Shown here one piece after another: positions 1-8,479 of a DNA stretch of 20,015 bases; position 1 is the first letter of the stretch, and every line of letters begins with the position of its first letter. Made by a program: the position numbers and the translations under genes. A model generated the notes under the pieces. It had not been told where the DNA came from. It did not search any database and saw nothing but the letters and a program-made list of their open reading frames with translations. This DNA comes from Comamonadaceae bacterium (GTDB taxonomy: Bacteria > Pseudomonadota > Gammaproteobacteria > Burkholderiales > Burkholderiaceae_C): positions 1 to 20,015 of the forward strand of contig CANKNK010000002.1 in assembly GCA_947483455.1 (NCBI GenBank). Reading direction: 5' to 3'.

Positions 1-125
1 CCTACGAGTAAGCGCAGCGTCCTGGCGGCAGCAGGTTCAAGCCCACGCGCCCGGCACCCGATTCGCATGTGAGGCCCGGTGCCTATTGCGCAAGGGCCTC
101 GCTGGCCCCAGGGTAGGGCTAACGC
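1..125. other. Upstream flank of feo operon, unassigned
   Basis: This stretch lies before the feo regulatory repeat. It may hold the last codons of a neighbouring gene cut by the window edge: two plus-strand frames stay open from base 1, closing at base 72 (TGA) and base 133 (TAA), and a third stops at base 11. None gives a peptide I recognise, so no gene is called. I see no clear promoter hexamers, tRNA or terminator in it. Confidence 0.3.
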
Positions 126-158
126 CAATCTAAATGAGATACACTCTCATTTAGATTG
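126..158. promoter_or_regulatory. Probable Fur box: perfect 14-bp inverted repeat before feoA
   Basis: The arms CAATCTAAATGAGA (126-139) and TCTCATTTAGATTG (145-158) are exact reverse complements separated by TACAC. The core AATGAGA-N5-TCTCATT resembles the classical Fur target (AATGATAAT-N-ATTATCATT), matching about 14 of 18 defined positions. It lies 23 bp before the feoA start in an AT-rich dip within GC-rich sequence. Fur with Fe2+ normally represses feoAB, so iron-dependent repression of this operon is the likely role. That role is inferred from site shape and position. No convincing -35/-10 pair could be assigned, although TACACT (140-145) inside the repeat is a weak -10 candidate. Confidence 0.8.
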
Positions 159-180
159 ACTGATCCCCAGTGCGTATCCC

Positions 181-444
181 ATGCCTGCCTCCAGCGCCTC
201 CTGTTTCTTGTCCGAATTGCCCAGCGGCGCGCATGCCGTAGTGGCCCGCTTGTGCGGTGCCGACGATGCCCAGCAGGCGCAGACGGTGCGCAGGCTGGGC
301 GAGTTGGGCTTTATCCCAGGCGAGCCGGTCCAGCTACTGCGCCGCGGCCCCGGCGGGCGTGAGCCTTTGGCGGTACAGGTGGGCGACACCCAATTTGCCT
401 TGCGTCTGCTTGAAGCGGGCTGCATCGAAGTCAACCCGCTCTAG
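181..444 (+). CDS. feoA: Ferrous iron transport protein A
   Basis: This 87-residue protein has the size and sequence pattern of FeoA, a small cytosolic SH3-like protein that supports FeoB during Fe2+ uptake. Family features include the segment RRLGELGFIPGEPVQLLRRGP around residues 42-62 in its usual form of a basic helix, a LGF-PGE turn and a beta strand. A strand containing the sequence LAVQVGDTQFALR and a C-terminal I-V-N-P ending follow. The ATG at 181 is the first usable start after the Fur-like repeat, but there is no clear Shine-Dalgarno sequence before it. The stop lies 8 bp before the GTG of feoB, which fits an operon. The product probably works at the inner face of the cytoplasmic membrane. 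Confidence 0.92.
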   Translation: MPASSASCFLSELPSGAHAVVARLCGADDAQQAQTVRRLGELGFIPGEPVQLLRRGPGGREPLAVQVGDTQFALRLLEAGCIEVNPL

Positions 445-452
445 GCCGCGAC

Positions 453-2363
<1,911 letters not shown>

Positions 2364-2377
2364 CGAGAGCATTAGGC

Positions 2378-2659
2378 ATGGGCTTTCAATCACTTACTGT
2401 CCTTGTATTGGTGGGCCTGAGCTTCGTCTACGCGACGCAGGCCCTGATGCCCATTGCCTGGAGCTTGTGGGTACTGCGTGCGATGGCGCGTTGGCCGCTG
2501 CCTAGGCCCCTGGCGGACCGCTTGGCGAGGAAGGTGCAAACAATCTCAGCCTGCGGCTGCGATGGATGTGACCGGTCGCAAGCGAAGGGCCACGGGGCTG
2601 CGAGCGCTTTGCTGCCGCAGGAATCAAAAATTACATTTATGCCTCGGCGCGGCTCCTAG
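2378..2659 (+). CDS. Small FeoB-associated membrane protein with Cys cluster
   Basis: This is a 93-residue protein with a hydrophobic N-terminal segment (about residues 6-33) likely to span the membrane, then a basic, proline-containing stretch (34-52). A cysteine cluster CGCDGCD follows (Cys59, Cys61, Cys64), then a polar tail ending in Arg-Arg-Gly-Ser. Its ATG is 14 bp after the feoB stop on the same strand, so it is probably the third gene of the feo operon. The layout of one membrane helix plus a short Cys cluster recalls the FeoB-associated cysteine-rich membrane proteins of other phyla, and I believe similar small proteins (possibly DUF6587) follow feoB in other betaproteobacteria. It lacks the winged-helix length and pattern of enterobacterial FeoC. 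A role in iron or redox handling is inferred from context only. Confidence 0.7.
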   Translation: MGFQSLTVLVLVGLSFVYATQALMPIAWSLWVLRAMARWPLPRPLADRLARKVQTISACGCDGCDRSQAKGHGAASALLPQESKITFMPRRGS

Positions 2660-2686
2660 CCCGCCTACCGGCCACGGGAGGCGCTA
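2660..2686. other. Convergent junction of feo operon and tolA
   Basis: Only 27 bp separate the end of the feo operon from the tolA stop. An imperfect hairpin may form between TAGCCCGCC and GGAGGCGCTA, but no T-run follows on either strand, so a standard terminator is not supported. Confidence 0.3.
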
Positions 2687-3703
2687 TCAGTCCCGCGGGC
2701 GCAGGCTGATGGTCATAGGCGAGGGCACACGCCCGTTGTCGTCGAACGGCAGTCGCTCGGTTTTCAAAATCGCATTAAGCGCCGCATCGTCCCAATAGGC
2801 GTCCCCGCTGCGCTTGCGAATTTTGGCACTCATGATTTTGCCGCTGGCATCGGTATACACATCGTATTCCGCAGTGAGGTTTGCGCTCAATTCCTTGATG
2901 GTGGAAATATGGGGCCGAATCGCGGCCACTACCTTGGCCCCGTAGCCTGCGCTGGGCCCGGCGCTTTGCGCTGCGCTGCCACTTGCATTGGCATTGCCGC
3001 TGCCCACCGCGGCGCCAGCGAGTTTGAGGGCGCGCTCTTTTGCGTCTTTGCGCAACTTCTCGCTCTGTGCCTGCTCCTCGCGCAGGCGCTCGGCCTCTTG
3101 CTGCTTGGCGATTTCCAGTTCTTTTTGGCGTAACTCTTCGGCAACTTTCGCCGCTTCTATGTCTTTTTTGCGTTTGGCTTCTTGCGCCTTTGCGGCTTCT
3201 AGATCCTTGCGACGTTTACTTTCCTCAACTTTGCTGCGTTTGGTTTTTTCCGCTTGCAGGGCTTGCTCTTGGCGCTGCTCCAGCTCGCGTTGGTCAGCCA
3301 GGCGACGCTCTTCGAGCTTCCTCTTTTCCTGCACGGCTTTTTCGCGTTCGTCTTGCTTTTTTTGCTGGGCTTTGCGCTCGGTCGTCGTAATGTCTGCGTC
3401 CTTAGTCGCGCTGGGCGGTGGCGCGGCGCGGACTGGTTCGGGTGTGGGCGTACGCGGCGTGATGGTGCTTTCCACTTCCGGCGCAGGCGGCTCAGGCAAC
3501 AAAGCGGGCGGGGCGGCTTCCATCGGCAAGGGTGCCCACAGTTCGGCGCTGAAGGTGGCGCTTGGCGTTTGCAAATGCCAGGGTACGGCGTAGGCCAGAG
3601 CCAGCACCAACAAACCGTGCACGATCAGTGCAAGCGCCAGTGCCCGACCCGACCCGGGCGAGGGCGGCGGTAAAAAATCGCTGTGCGCCTGGGCCGTGGC
3701 CAT
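2687..3703 (-). CDS. tolA: Tol-Pal system envelope-spanning protein TolA
   Basis: This 338-residue protein has the three-part TolA build. A single N-terminal membrane helix (about residues 21-40, containing the usual Ser/His-type face as HGLLVLALAYAV) is followed by a proline-rich linker (62-100). A long charged Lys/Glu/Ala/Gln helix (about 107-228) crosses the periplasm. A glycine/serine linker leads to the C-terminal globular domain (about 253-338), a TonB-like fold that contacts Pal/TolB and colicin or phage ligands. TolA couples the TolQR motor to the outer membrane during cell constriction. It begins 5 bp after the tolR stop with no clear ribosome site of its own, so translational coupling is likely. 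It is the last gene of the leftward operon and converges on the feo operon. Confidence 0.95.
   Translation of the reverse strand: MATAQAHSDFLPPPSPGSGRALALALIVHGLLVLALAYAVPWHLQTPSATFSAELWAPLPMEAAPPALLPEPPAPEVESTITPRTPTPEPVRAAPPPSATKDADITTTERKAQQKKQDEREKAVQEKRKLEERRLADQRELEQRQEQALQAEKTKRSKVEESKRRKDLEAAKAQEAKRKKDIEAAKVAEELRQKELEIAKQQEAERLREEQAQSEKLRKDAKERALKLAGAAVGSGNANASGSAAQSAGPSAGYGAKVVAAIRPHISTIKELSANLTAEYDVYTDASGKIMSAKIRKRSGDAYWDDAALNAILKTERLPFDDNGRVPSPMTISLRPRD
3092..3217 (-). repeat. Three tandem 14-residue repeats in the TolA helical domain
   Basis: TolA residues 163-204 form three consecutive 14-residue units: KRRKDLEAAKAQEA, KRKKDIEAAKVAEE and LRQKELEIAKQQEA. The shared pattern is basic residues, then D/E-L/I-E, an A-K pair, and an acidic/Gln end. 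The similarity is clear at protein level; the underlying 42-nt units are similar but not identical. The period suits a long alpha-helical or coiled-coil stalk, and repeat number would set stalk length. Confidence 0.75.
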
Positions 3704-3708
3704 GGTGT

Positions 3709-4134
3709 TCAGGGTGCGAGTTGCACCGACAGCCCGATGCGCGCAATACCCGCACGTTGCAAGGTATCCATGACCTTGACCACGCGCTCGTATTGCACGC
3801 TTTTGTCCGCGCTGATCACCACCGCGCTCGTGTTGGGAGGATGGGCAGCTTGCGCTTTGCGCACCGCGTTAGCCAGGTTCTCTAACTTCACTTCACTGGC
3901 AGGGCCCTGGCCTTTGATTTCAAGGGTATTGTCTTTGCCCACGATGATCTGAATCACAACATCGGGCTGCTTGGCAGCATTGCCCACGCTGGGCAAGTCC
4001 ACTACGCTGGGCGTAATCAGGGGCGCGGTCACCATAAAGATAATGAGCAGCACCAACATCACATCGATGAAGGGCACCATATTGGGCTCGCTGATGGTGC
4101 GTCTGCCGCGACCCCTTGAACTGACTGCGGGCAT
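3709..4134 (-). CDS. tolR: Tol-Pal motor subunit TolR
   Basis: This 141-residue protein belongs to the TolR/ExbD family. It has a short cytoplasmic N-terminus, one membrane helix (PFIDVMLVLLIIFM at residues 21-34) with the proton-pathway aspartate (Asp24), and a periplasmic domain that starts with the typical APLITP-VDLP segment. With TolQ it forms a proton-driven stator that energises TolA. A strong GAGGAG ribosome site (complement of 4141-4146) lies 6 nt before the ATG, which fixes the start. ExbD of a TonB system would be the alternative reading, but the tolQ upstream and the tolA 5 bp downstream make TolR the better call. Confidence 0.94.
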   Translation of the reverse strand: MPAVSSRGRGRRTISEPNMVPFIDVMLVLLIIFMVTAPLITPSVVDLPSVGNAAKQPDVVIQIIVGKDNTLEIKGQGPASEVKLENLANAVRKAQAAHPPNTSAVVISADKSVQYERVVKVMDTLQRAGIARIGLSVQLAP

Positions 4135-4174
4135 GGGCTACTCCTCAATGGCGTGTAACGGCAGCAAAATAGGC

Positions 4175-4873
4175 CTAACGTGGTGCGCCGGTGTTGGTCT
4201 GGGCGCTGACATTGCGTTGCAGGATGTTGGAAAACTCTTCGATAAAGGTCTCGTGGCTGATGGCAATGCGGTCCAGGTCGCGCGCAAAGCGGTTGTAGGC
4301 AATGACCGCTGGTATCGCGGCAAACAGGCCAATGGCGGTGGCCACCAGCGCCTCGGCGATACCCGGCGCCACGGTCGCCAGTGTCACTTGCTGCAAAGCC
4401 GCCAGGCCAGTAAAGGCGTGCATGATGCCCCACACCGTGCCGAATAGACCGACGTAAGGCGATACCGAACCCACCGAGGCCAGGAAAGATAAATTGCTTT
4501 CCACTTCGTCCATCTCGCGTTGGAAACTGGCGCGCATGGCGCGGCGGGCGCCGTCCATCAAAGTGGCGACATCGGTCACACGGCGTTCACGTAGTTTTTG
4601 AAATTCCCGCATACCGCTGGCAAAGATGCGCTCCATAGGCCCGGAGTTGACGCCTTTGCTGGCCGCCGTGGTGTACAGCTCGTTGAGGCTGGAGCCGGAC
4701 CAAAATTCACGCTCAAACACTTCATTGAGTGATTTGACGCGCTGTAATGCAAATACTTTGCGGAAGATGGCCGACCAGCTGGCAATGGAGACGAGCATCA
4801 ATAACAGCATCACCAACTGCACTACCAAACTGGCGTGCATCACGAGTTGAAGAATATCGAGGTCCTGGTTCAT
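4175..4873 (-). CDS. tolQ: Tol-Pal motor subunit TolQ
   Basis: This 232-residue protein is of the MotA/TolQ/ExbB proton-channel family. It has a first membrane helix at about residues 10-36, then a large cytoplasmic loop rich in charged residues. The second and third helices are marked by GSVSPYVGLFGTVWGIMHAF (about 133-152) and VAPGIAEALVATAIGLFAAIP (about 167-187), the two signature stretches of the family. It forms the pentameric ring around the TolR helices in the inner membrane. An AAGG ribosome site lies 7 nt before the ATG. The gene sits 42 bp behind an aminotransferase gene where many proteobacteria have the thioesterase gene ybgC, which is not present here. TolR follows after a 40-bp gap. 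Confidence 0.95.
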   Translation of the reverse strand: MNQDLDILQLVMHASLVVQLVMLLLMLVSIASWSAIFRKVFALQRVKSLNEVFEREFWSGSSLNELYTTAASKGVNSGPMERIFASGMREFQKLRERRVTDVATLMDGARRAMRASFQREMDEVESNLSFLASVGSVSPYVGLFGTVWGIMHAFTGLAALQQVTLATVAPGIAEALVATAIGLFAAIPAVIAYNRFARDLDRIAISHETFIEEFSNILQRNVSAQTNTGAPR

Positions 4874-4915
4874 AGAGAGGCCTTGTAGGTGAAAACGCCT
4901 GCGGCAATGGCCGCA

Positions 4916-6103
4916 TTATCCGGCCAGCATGGCATGCAGCCGCTCGATGGCGGTATGCAATTGTTCCATGGAACTGGCGGTAGAAAAACGCACAAATTGC
5001 GCGCCATGGGCAGGGCCGAAATCGCGTCCCGGCGTGATGGCGACATGGGCACGCTCCATCACGGCGAAGGAAAAATCCCAACTGTCTTGGATGCCCAAAC
5101 GCGCGCATGCTTCGGTGCAATCGGCCCAGGCGTAAAACGCACCGTCGGGCATGACCGGCACGGTGAGGCCTAGGGCATTGAGCGCCGGTACAAAGTAATC
5201 ACGCCGCTGTGCAAAAGCCTGGCGGCGGCTCTCGTACAGCGCAATGCTTTCATCTTCAAAGCAGGCTAGCGCTGCGTGCTGGGCAATGGCACTGGGGCAA
5301 ATAAACAGGTGTTGCGCCAGTCGCTCCATGACCGGAACCAGCGCCGGGGGCAAGACCATCCAGCCCAGGCGCCAGCCCGTCATATTGAAGTATTTGCTAA
5401 AACTGTTAATACTGATAACCGAGTCATCCAATGCCAGCGCGCTGACCCCGAAATGGGCGTCATAGCTGAGCGGTAGGTATATCTCATCGACCAGCGTAAC
5501 GCCGCCGCGCGATTGCACCGCTGCATGGATGCGCGCCATTTCAGCCGGATCAATAGAACTGCCCGTGGGGTTGGAGGGCGAGGCCAGCAATACGCCGCGG
5601 GTTTTAGGGCCCCAGGCCGCTTGCACTTGCGCTGCGCTGAGTTGAAAGCGGTGTTCTGCGGTGGTCGGCAGCAAGACCGCTTGCGCATCGGCTGCACTGA
5701 CGAAATGCCGGTTGCAGGGGTAGCTGGGGTCGGGCATCAGCACTTCGTCCCCGGCATCGAGCAGCGCCAGGCAGGCCAATTGCAGTGCGGCCGAAGCGCC
5801 GGCGGTGACCACGATACGGCTCGCCGGGATATCCAGGCCGAAGCGCTGGCGGTACCAGTGGCTGATGCGTTCACGCAGCGCGGGCAATCCGGTGGCCTGC
5901 GTGTACTGGCTAAGACCCGCGCGGATGGCGCCTTGTGCAGCTTCTTGCACCAAGGGGGGCGCGGTGAAGTCGGGCTCCCCGATGTTGAGAAACACCATAG
6001 GACGCGCGCTGTCTTGCACCTGTTGCGCGACTGCAGAGGCGGCCTTGGCCACTTCCATCACGTAAAAAGGTTCAATAGCCTGGGCGCGTCTGGAAATTTG
6101 CAT
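4916..6103 (-). CDS. PLP-dependent aminotransferase (class I/II)
   Basis: This is a fold-type I, PLP-dependent aminotransferase of 395 residues and is probably cytosolic. Visible landmarks are SNPTG (176-180), DEIY (206-209, with the Asp that binds the PLP ring nitrogen), SFSKYFNMTGWRLGW (234-248, with the Schiff-base Lys237 and phosphate-binding Arg), PGRDFG (358-363) and the substrate-carboxylate Arg372 in VRFSTA. It belongs to the aspartate/alanine aminotransferase superfamily. The amino donor cannot be read from the sequence. The ATG at 6103 is chosen because the protein begins with the normal family N-terminus there and lies 13 bp behind the nusB stop. Extending to 6226 would run back into nusB. 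Confidence 0.9.
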   Translation of the reverse strand: MQISRRAQAIEPFYVMEVAKAASAVAQQVQDSARPMVFLNIGEPDFTAPPLVQEAAQGAIRAGLSQYTQATGLPALRERISHWYRQRFGLDIPASRIVVTAGASAALQLACLALLDAGDEVLMPDPSYPCNRHFVSAADAQAVLLPTTAEHRFQLSAAQVQAAWGPKTRGVLLASPSNPTGSSIDPAEMARIHAAVQSRGGVTLVDEIYLPLSYDAHFGVSALALDDSVISINSFSKYFNMTGWRLGWMVLPPALVPVMERLAQHLFICPSAIAQHAALACFEDESIALYESRRQAFAQRRDYFVPALNALGLTVPVMPDGAFYAWADCTEACARLGIQDSWDFSFAVMERAHVAITPGRDFGPAHGAQFVRFSTASSMEQLHTAIERLHAMLAG

Positions 6104-6116
6104 GGACGGGGAAGGC

Positions 6117-6641
6117 TCAGGCACTGTGGCGCGCTGCGCGGTCGGCCTGCACTTCGAGCGCGCGCAATTCGGGCGCCAAGCCGTTGAGCACGGCATTGAC
6201 GTATTTATGGCCGTCAGTACCGCCAAACTCTTTCGCCAGTTCCACGCATTCGTTGAGCACCACGCGCCAAGGTACGTCCGGGCAATGCTGCATCTCGTAG
6301 ACGCCTATCCACAGCACCACGCGCTCAATCGGCGAAATTTCACTCAGCGGTCTATCTAGCCGGGTGCTGATCAGTTGGTCGGCCTGGTCGGCCTGCGCGA
6401 TACAGCCATGGAGCAAGGCATCGAAATGCAGCGCATCGGCTTTGGAAAAGCCCGACAGGTCGCGGGTGAACACATCAATGTCTGCGGCTTGGTTCTTGCC
6501 TACTAGGCTTTGGTACAGGCCTTGGACGGCAAACTCGCGCGCGCGGCTACGTTTGTTTTTAGTGGCGGTTTTACGCACGCCGGTGCTACTGTGCTTGGCT
6601 TGCTCGTTCTGCGCTGGGCCCGGGGCTTGTGCTTGGGCCAT
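6117..6641 (-). CDS. nusB: Transcription antitermination factor NusB
   Basis: This 174-residue protein is NusB, which with NusE (ribosomal protein S10) binds the boxA RNA element and helps RNA polymerase read through rRNA operons. The all-helical core spans about residues 30-160. It starts with [14 protein letters not shown] and ends with the highly conserved segment [18 protein letters not shown]. The first 30 or so residues are a polar, low-complexity extension rich in Ala, Gln, Lys and Thr, longer than in E. coli NusB (139 residues) but common in betaproteobacteria. Its ATG shares one base with the ribH stop (TAATG), indicating translational coupling. The ribH-nusB order is widely conserved. 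Confidence 0.96.
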   Translation of the reverse strand: MAQAQAPGPAQNEQAKHSSTGVRKTATKNKRSRAREFAVQGLYQSLVGKNQAADIDVFTRDLSGFSKADALHFDALLHGCIAQADQADQLISTRLDRPLSEISPIERVVLWIGVYEMQHCPDVPWRVVLNECVELAKEFGGTDGHKYVNAVLNGLAPELRALEVQADRAARHSA

Positions 6642-7114
6642 TAAATTTTTTCCAACAGATTGGCCATTTCAACGGCCACGCGTGCTGCGTCGCTGCCTTT
6701 GACCGATTGGCGTGCGACAGCTTGGCCCAGGTTTTCGGTAGTCAGTATCGCGTTGGCAATCGGAATTTGAAAATCGAGCGCAATGCGTGTGACCCCGGCG
6801 CTCGATTCATTGGCAACCAATTCAAAGTGATAGGTCTCGCCGCGGATGATGCAGCCAATAGCGATCAGTGCGTCAAATCTGGATTTTTCCGCCAATGCTT
6901 GTAATGCCACTGGCACTTCCAAAGCGCCAGGTACGCTCACCTGGTGGATGTCACGCTCGGCCACGCCCAAATGCAACAATTCCTGTTTGCAGGCGCTGCT
7001 CAGTGCATCTGTCACCTCTTGGTTAAAGCGCGCTTGTACGATGCCAATGTGCAGGCCTTTGCCTTGCAAACGTTGGTCTTCGTTATCGATATTGCCTTTG
7101 TCAGCACCAAACAT
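6641..7114 (-). CDS. ribH: 6,7-dimethyl-8-ribityllumazine synthase
   Basis: Lumazine synthase condenses 5-amino-6-ribitylamino-uracil with 3,4-dihydroxy-2-butanone 4-phosphate, the penultimate step of riboflavin synthesis. The 157-residue protein shows the family motifs: ARFN (28-31, substrate binding), VPGALEVP (61-68), [18 protein letters not shown] (87-104) with the proposed catalytic His96, and ILTTEN (123-128). The enzyme usually forms pentamers or 60-mer shells. It begins 23 bp after the ribBA-type gene, which makes its second substrate. The purine-rich stretch AGAAAG before the ATG is a plausible but weak ribosome site. Confidence 0.96.
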   Translation of the reverse strand: MFGADKGNIDNEDQRLQGKGLHIGIVQARFNQEVTDALSSACKQELLHLGVAERDIHQVSVPGALEVPVALQALAEKSRFDALIAIGCIIRGETYHFELVANESSAGVTRIALDFQIPIANAILTTENLGQAVARQSVKGSDAARVAVEMANLLEKI

Positions 7115-7137
7115 GGGTTTCTTTCTGGTTCAAAAAA

Positions 7138-8268
7138 TCAAGGGCCAGGGGCACTTAAATAGCCTACTGTTTCAAGGCCATAGCCGGCCATGCTGGGCAT
7201 GCGGCGCGGGCTGCCCATGAGGCGCATTTTTTGCACGCCACACAAACGCAGTATTTGCGCACCGATGCCATAGGTACGCAAATCCATGCGCCCGCGCTCG
7301 GGCGCTTGCGCGGGCCGCGCCGTGCCTTCGAACTGGGCCAGCAACTGCTCGCCAGTTTCTCCGCAATTGAGAAGTACTAAAACGCCTTTGCCCTCGCGCG
7401 CCAAAAACGCCAAGCTGGCGTCCAGGCTCCAAGAATGCAAGGTGCGTTCAGCTTCTAGCGCATCGAGCACTGACAGCGGTTCGTGCACCCGCACCGCCAC
7501 CGCCTCGCAGGCATCCCATTGGCCTTGCACTAGCGCAAGGTGCACGCCGTGTCCGGCAGAATCTTGAAAGGCATGGGCCTCAAAGCTGCCAAAGGCCGTC
7601 TGCAACTGCCGACTGGCTTTGCGCTCGACCAGTGATTCCACGCGGCTGCGGTGGGCTATCAGGTCGGCGATGGTGCCGATTTTTAGGCCGTGCTCTGCGG
7701 CAAACAACTGCAAGTCCGGCAGGCGCGCCATGGTGCCGTCGTCTTTCATGATTTCGCAAATCACTGCCGCCGGCGTACAACCGGCCATAGTCGCTAAATC
7801 GCAACCTGCTTCGGTGTGTCCTGCGCGCATGAGCACGCCGCCATCGACTGCTTGCAGCGGGAATATATGGCCCGGCTGCACCAGGTCCTGCGGTACGGCA
7901 TGTTTAGCCACCGCAGCGCGCACCGTGCAGGCGCGATCGGCGGCAGAGATGCCGGTGCTCACCCCTTGGGCGGCCTCGATCGACACGGTAAACGCGGTGG
8001 AATGTTTGGTGCCATTGCGCACCGCCATGGGCGGCAATTGCAGGCGTTCGCAATGGGCCCGTGTCAGGGTCAGGCATATCAGGCCGCGCCCAAAGCGCGC
8101 CATGAAGTTAATCGCCTCTGCGCTCACATGGTCTGCCGCCAGCACCAGATCGCCTTCGTTTTCGCGGTCTTCTTCATCAATCAAGATGACGATTTTTCCG
8201 TCGCGCATATCGGCCACAATGTCTTGCACCGGTGAAATCGAAACAGGGGAGAGGCGGGAGGCAGTCAT
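7138..8268 (-). CDS. ribBA: DHBP synthase with degenerate GTP cyclohydrolase II-like domain (RibBX type)
   Basis: The N-terminal half (about residues 10-210) is 3,4-dihydroxy-2-butanone-4-phosphate synthase (RibB), which makes the four-carbon substrate of RibH from ribulose 5-phosphate. Its metal and substrate motifs are intact: DEEDRENEGDL (31-41), QPGHIFPL (131-138) and AGHTEA (149-154). The C-terminal half (about 220-376) is aligned in position with GTP cyclohydrolase II, but the usual VRVHSECLTGD and downstream Cys-x-Cys zinc site are replaced: VRVHEPLSVLDAL begins at residue 259 and no paired cysteines follow. This part is therefore probably not a working cyclohydrolase, as described for RibBX-type hybrids. 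A separate ribA elsewhere would then be needed. Most databases would name it ribBA. Confidence 0.93.
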   Translation of the reverse strand: MTASRLSPVSISPVQDIVADMRDGKIVILIDEEDRENEGDLVLAADHVSAEAINFMARFGRGLICLTLTRAHCERLQLPPMAVRNGTKHSTAFTVSIEAAQGVSTGISAADRACTVRAAVAKHAVPQDLVQPGHIFPLQAVDGGVLMRAGHTEAGCDLATMAGCTPAAVICEIMKDDGTMARLPDLQLFAAEHGLKIGTIADLIAHRSRVESLVERKASRQLQTAFGSFEAHAFQDSAGHGVHLALVQGQWDACEAVAVRVHEPLSVLDALEAERTLHSWSLDASLAFLAREGKGVLVLLNCGETGEQLLAQFEGTARPAQAPERGRMDLRTYGIGAQILRLCGVQKMRLMGSPRRMPSMAGYGLETVGYLSAPGP

Positions 8269-8479
8269 CGAATAGCTTTCGGATTGTCCAGCGTGCGAGC
8301 CTTGATGGCGGCGGCGCTGCGAGGCGAGGGCTGATTATCGCCGCAAGCGCTCACCCCGGCGCCTCCGTGGTTTTGGCCCGTGTCGCCGCCCACGACCTGG
8401 CGCATGACAACTGCCGGTAGGCCGCTTGGTGCTTGGGCCGCGTGCTTGCGTATTTTGTGGACCGTTTGCTTAGCAAACA
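8269..8479 (-). promoter_or_regulatory. Leader region of the rib-nusB-tol operon
   Basis: This 211-base gap between the S4-protein gene and the ribBA-type gene is the largest on the minus strand before the rib run and is the obvious place for its promoter. It contains a GATAAT hexamer (complement of 8334-8339) that could be a -10, but without a good -35. A 15-bp palindrome at its upstream end is listed separately. The conserved boxes of an FMN riboswitch are not present. Confidence 0.35.
8464..8478. repeat. 15-bp palindrome GTTTGCT-T-AGCAAAC
   Basis: GTTTGCT (8464-8470) and AGCAAAC (8472-8478) are exact reverse complements around a single T. The palindrome begins one base after the stop codon of the S4-protein gene. 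As RNA it could fold into a 6-bp hairpin with a three-base loop, but no T-run follows on either strand, so it is not a standard terminator. It could equally be an operator for a dimeric repressor. Confidence 0.6.

Noticed and set aside
2988..3593. 201-codon plus-strand open frame antisense to tolA
   Set aside because: Ser/Arg/Ala/Leu-rich composition arises from reading the Lys/Glu-rich TolA helix on the opposite strand; there is no recognisable domain.
8269..8479. Possible FMN riboswitch upstream of the ribBA-type gene (minus-strand fragments CCTACCGGCAGT and GAGCGCTTGCGG look similar to parts of the RFN element)
   Set aside because: The required boxes GGGTGAAATTCCC, GCCGACGGT and AGTCCGGATG are missing, and the order and spacing do not form the five-helix junction. 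A covariance search with RF00050 would settle it.
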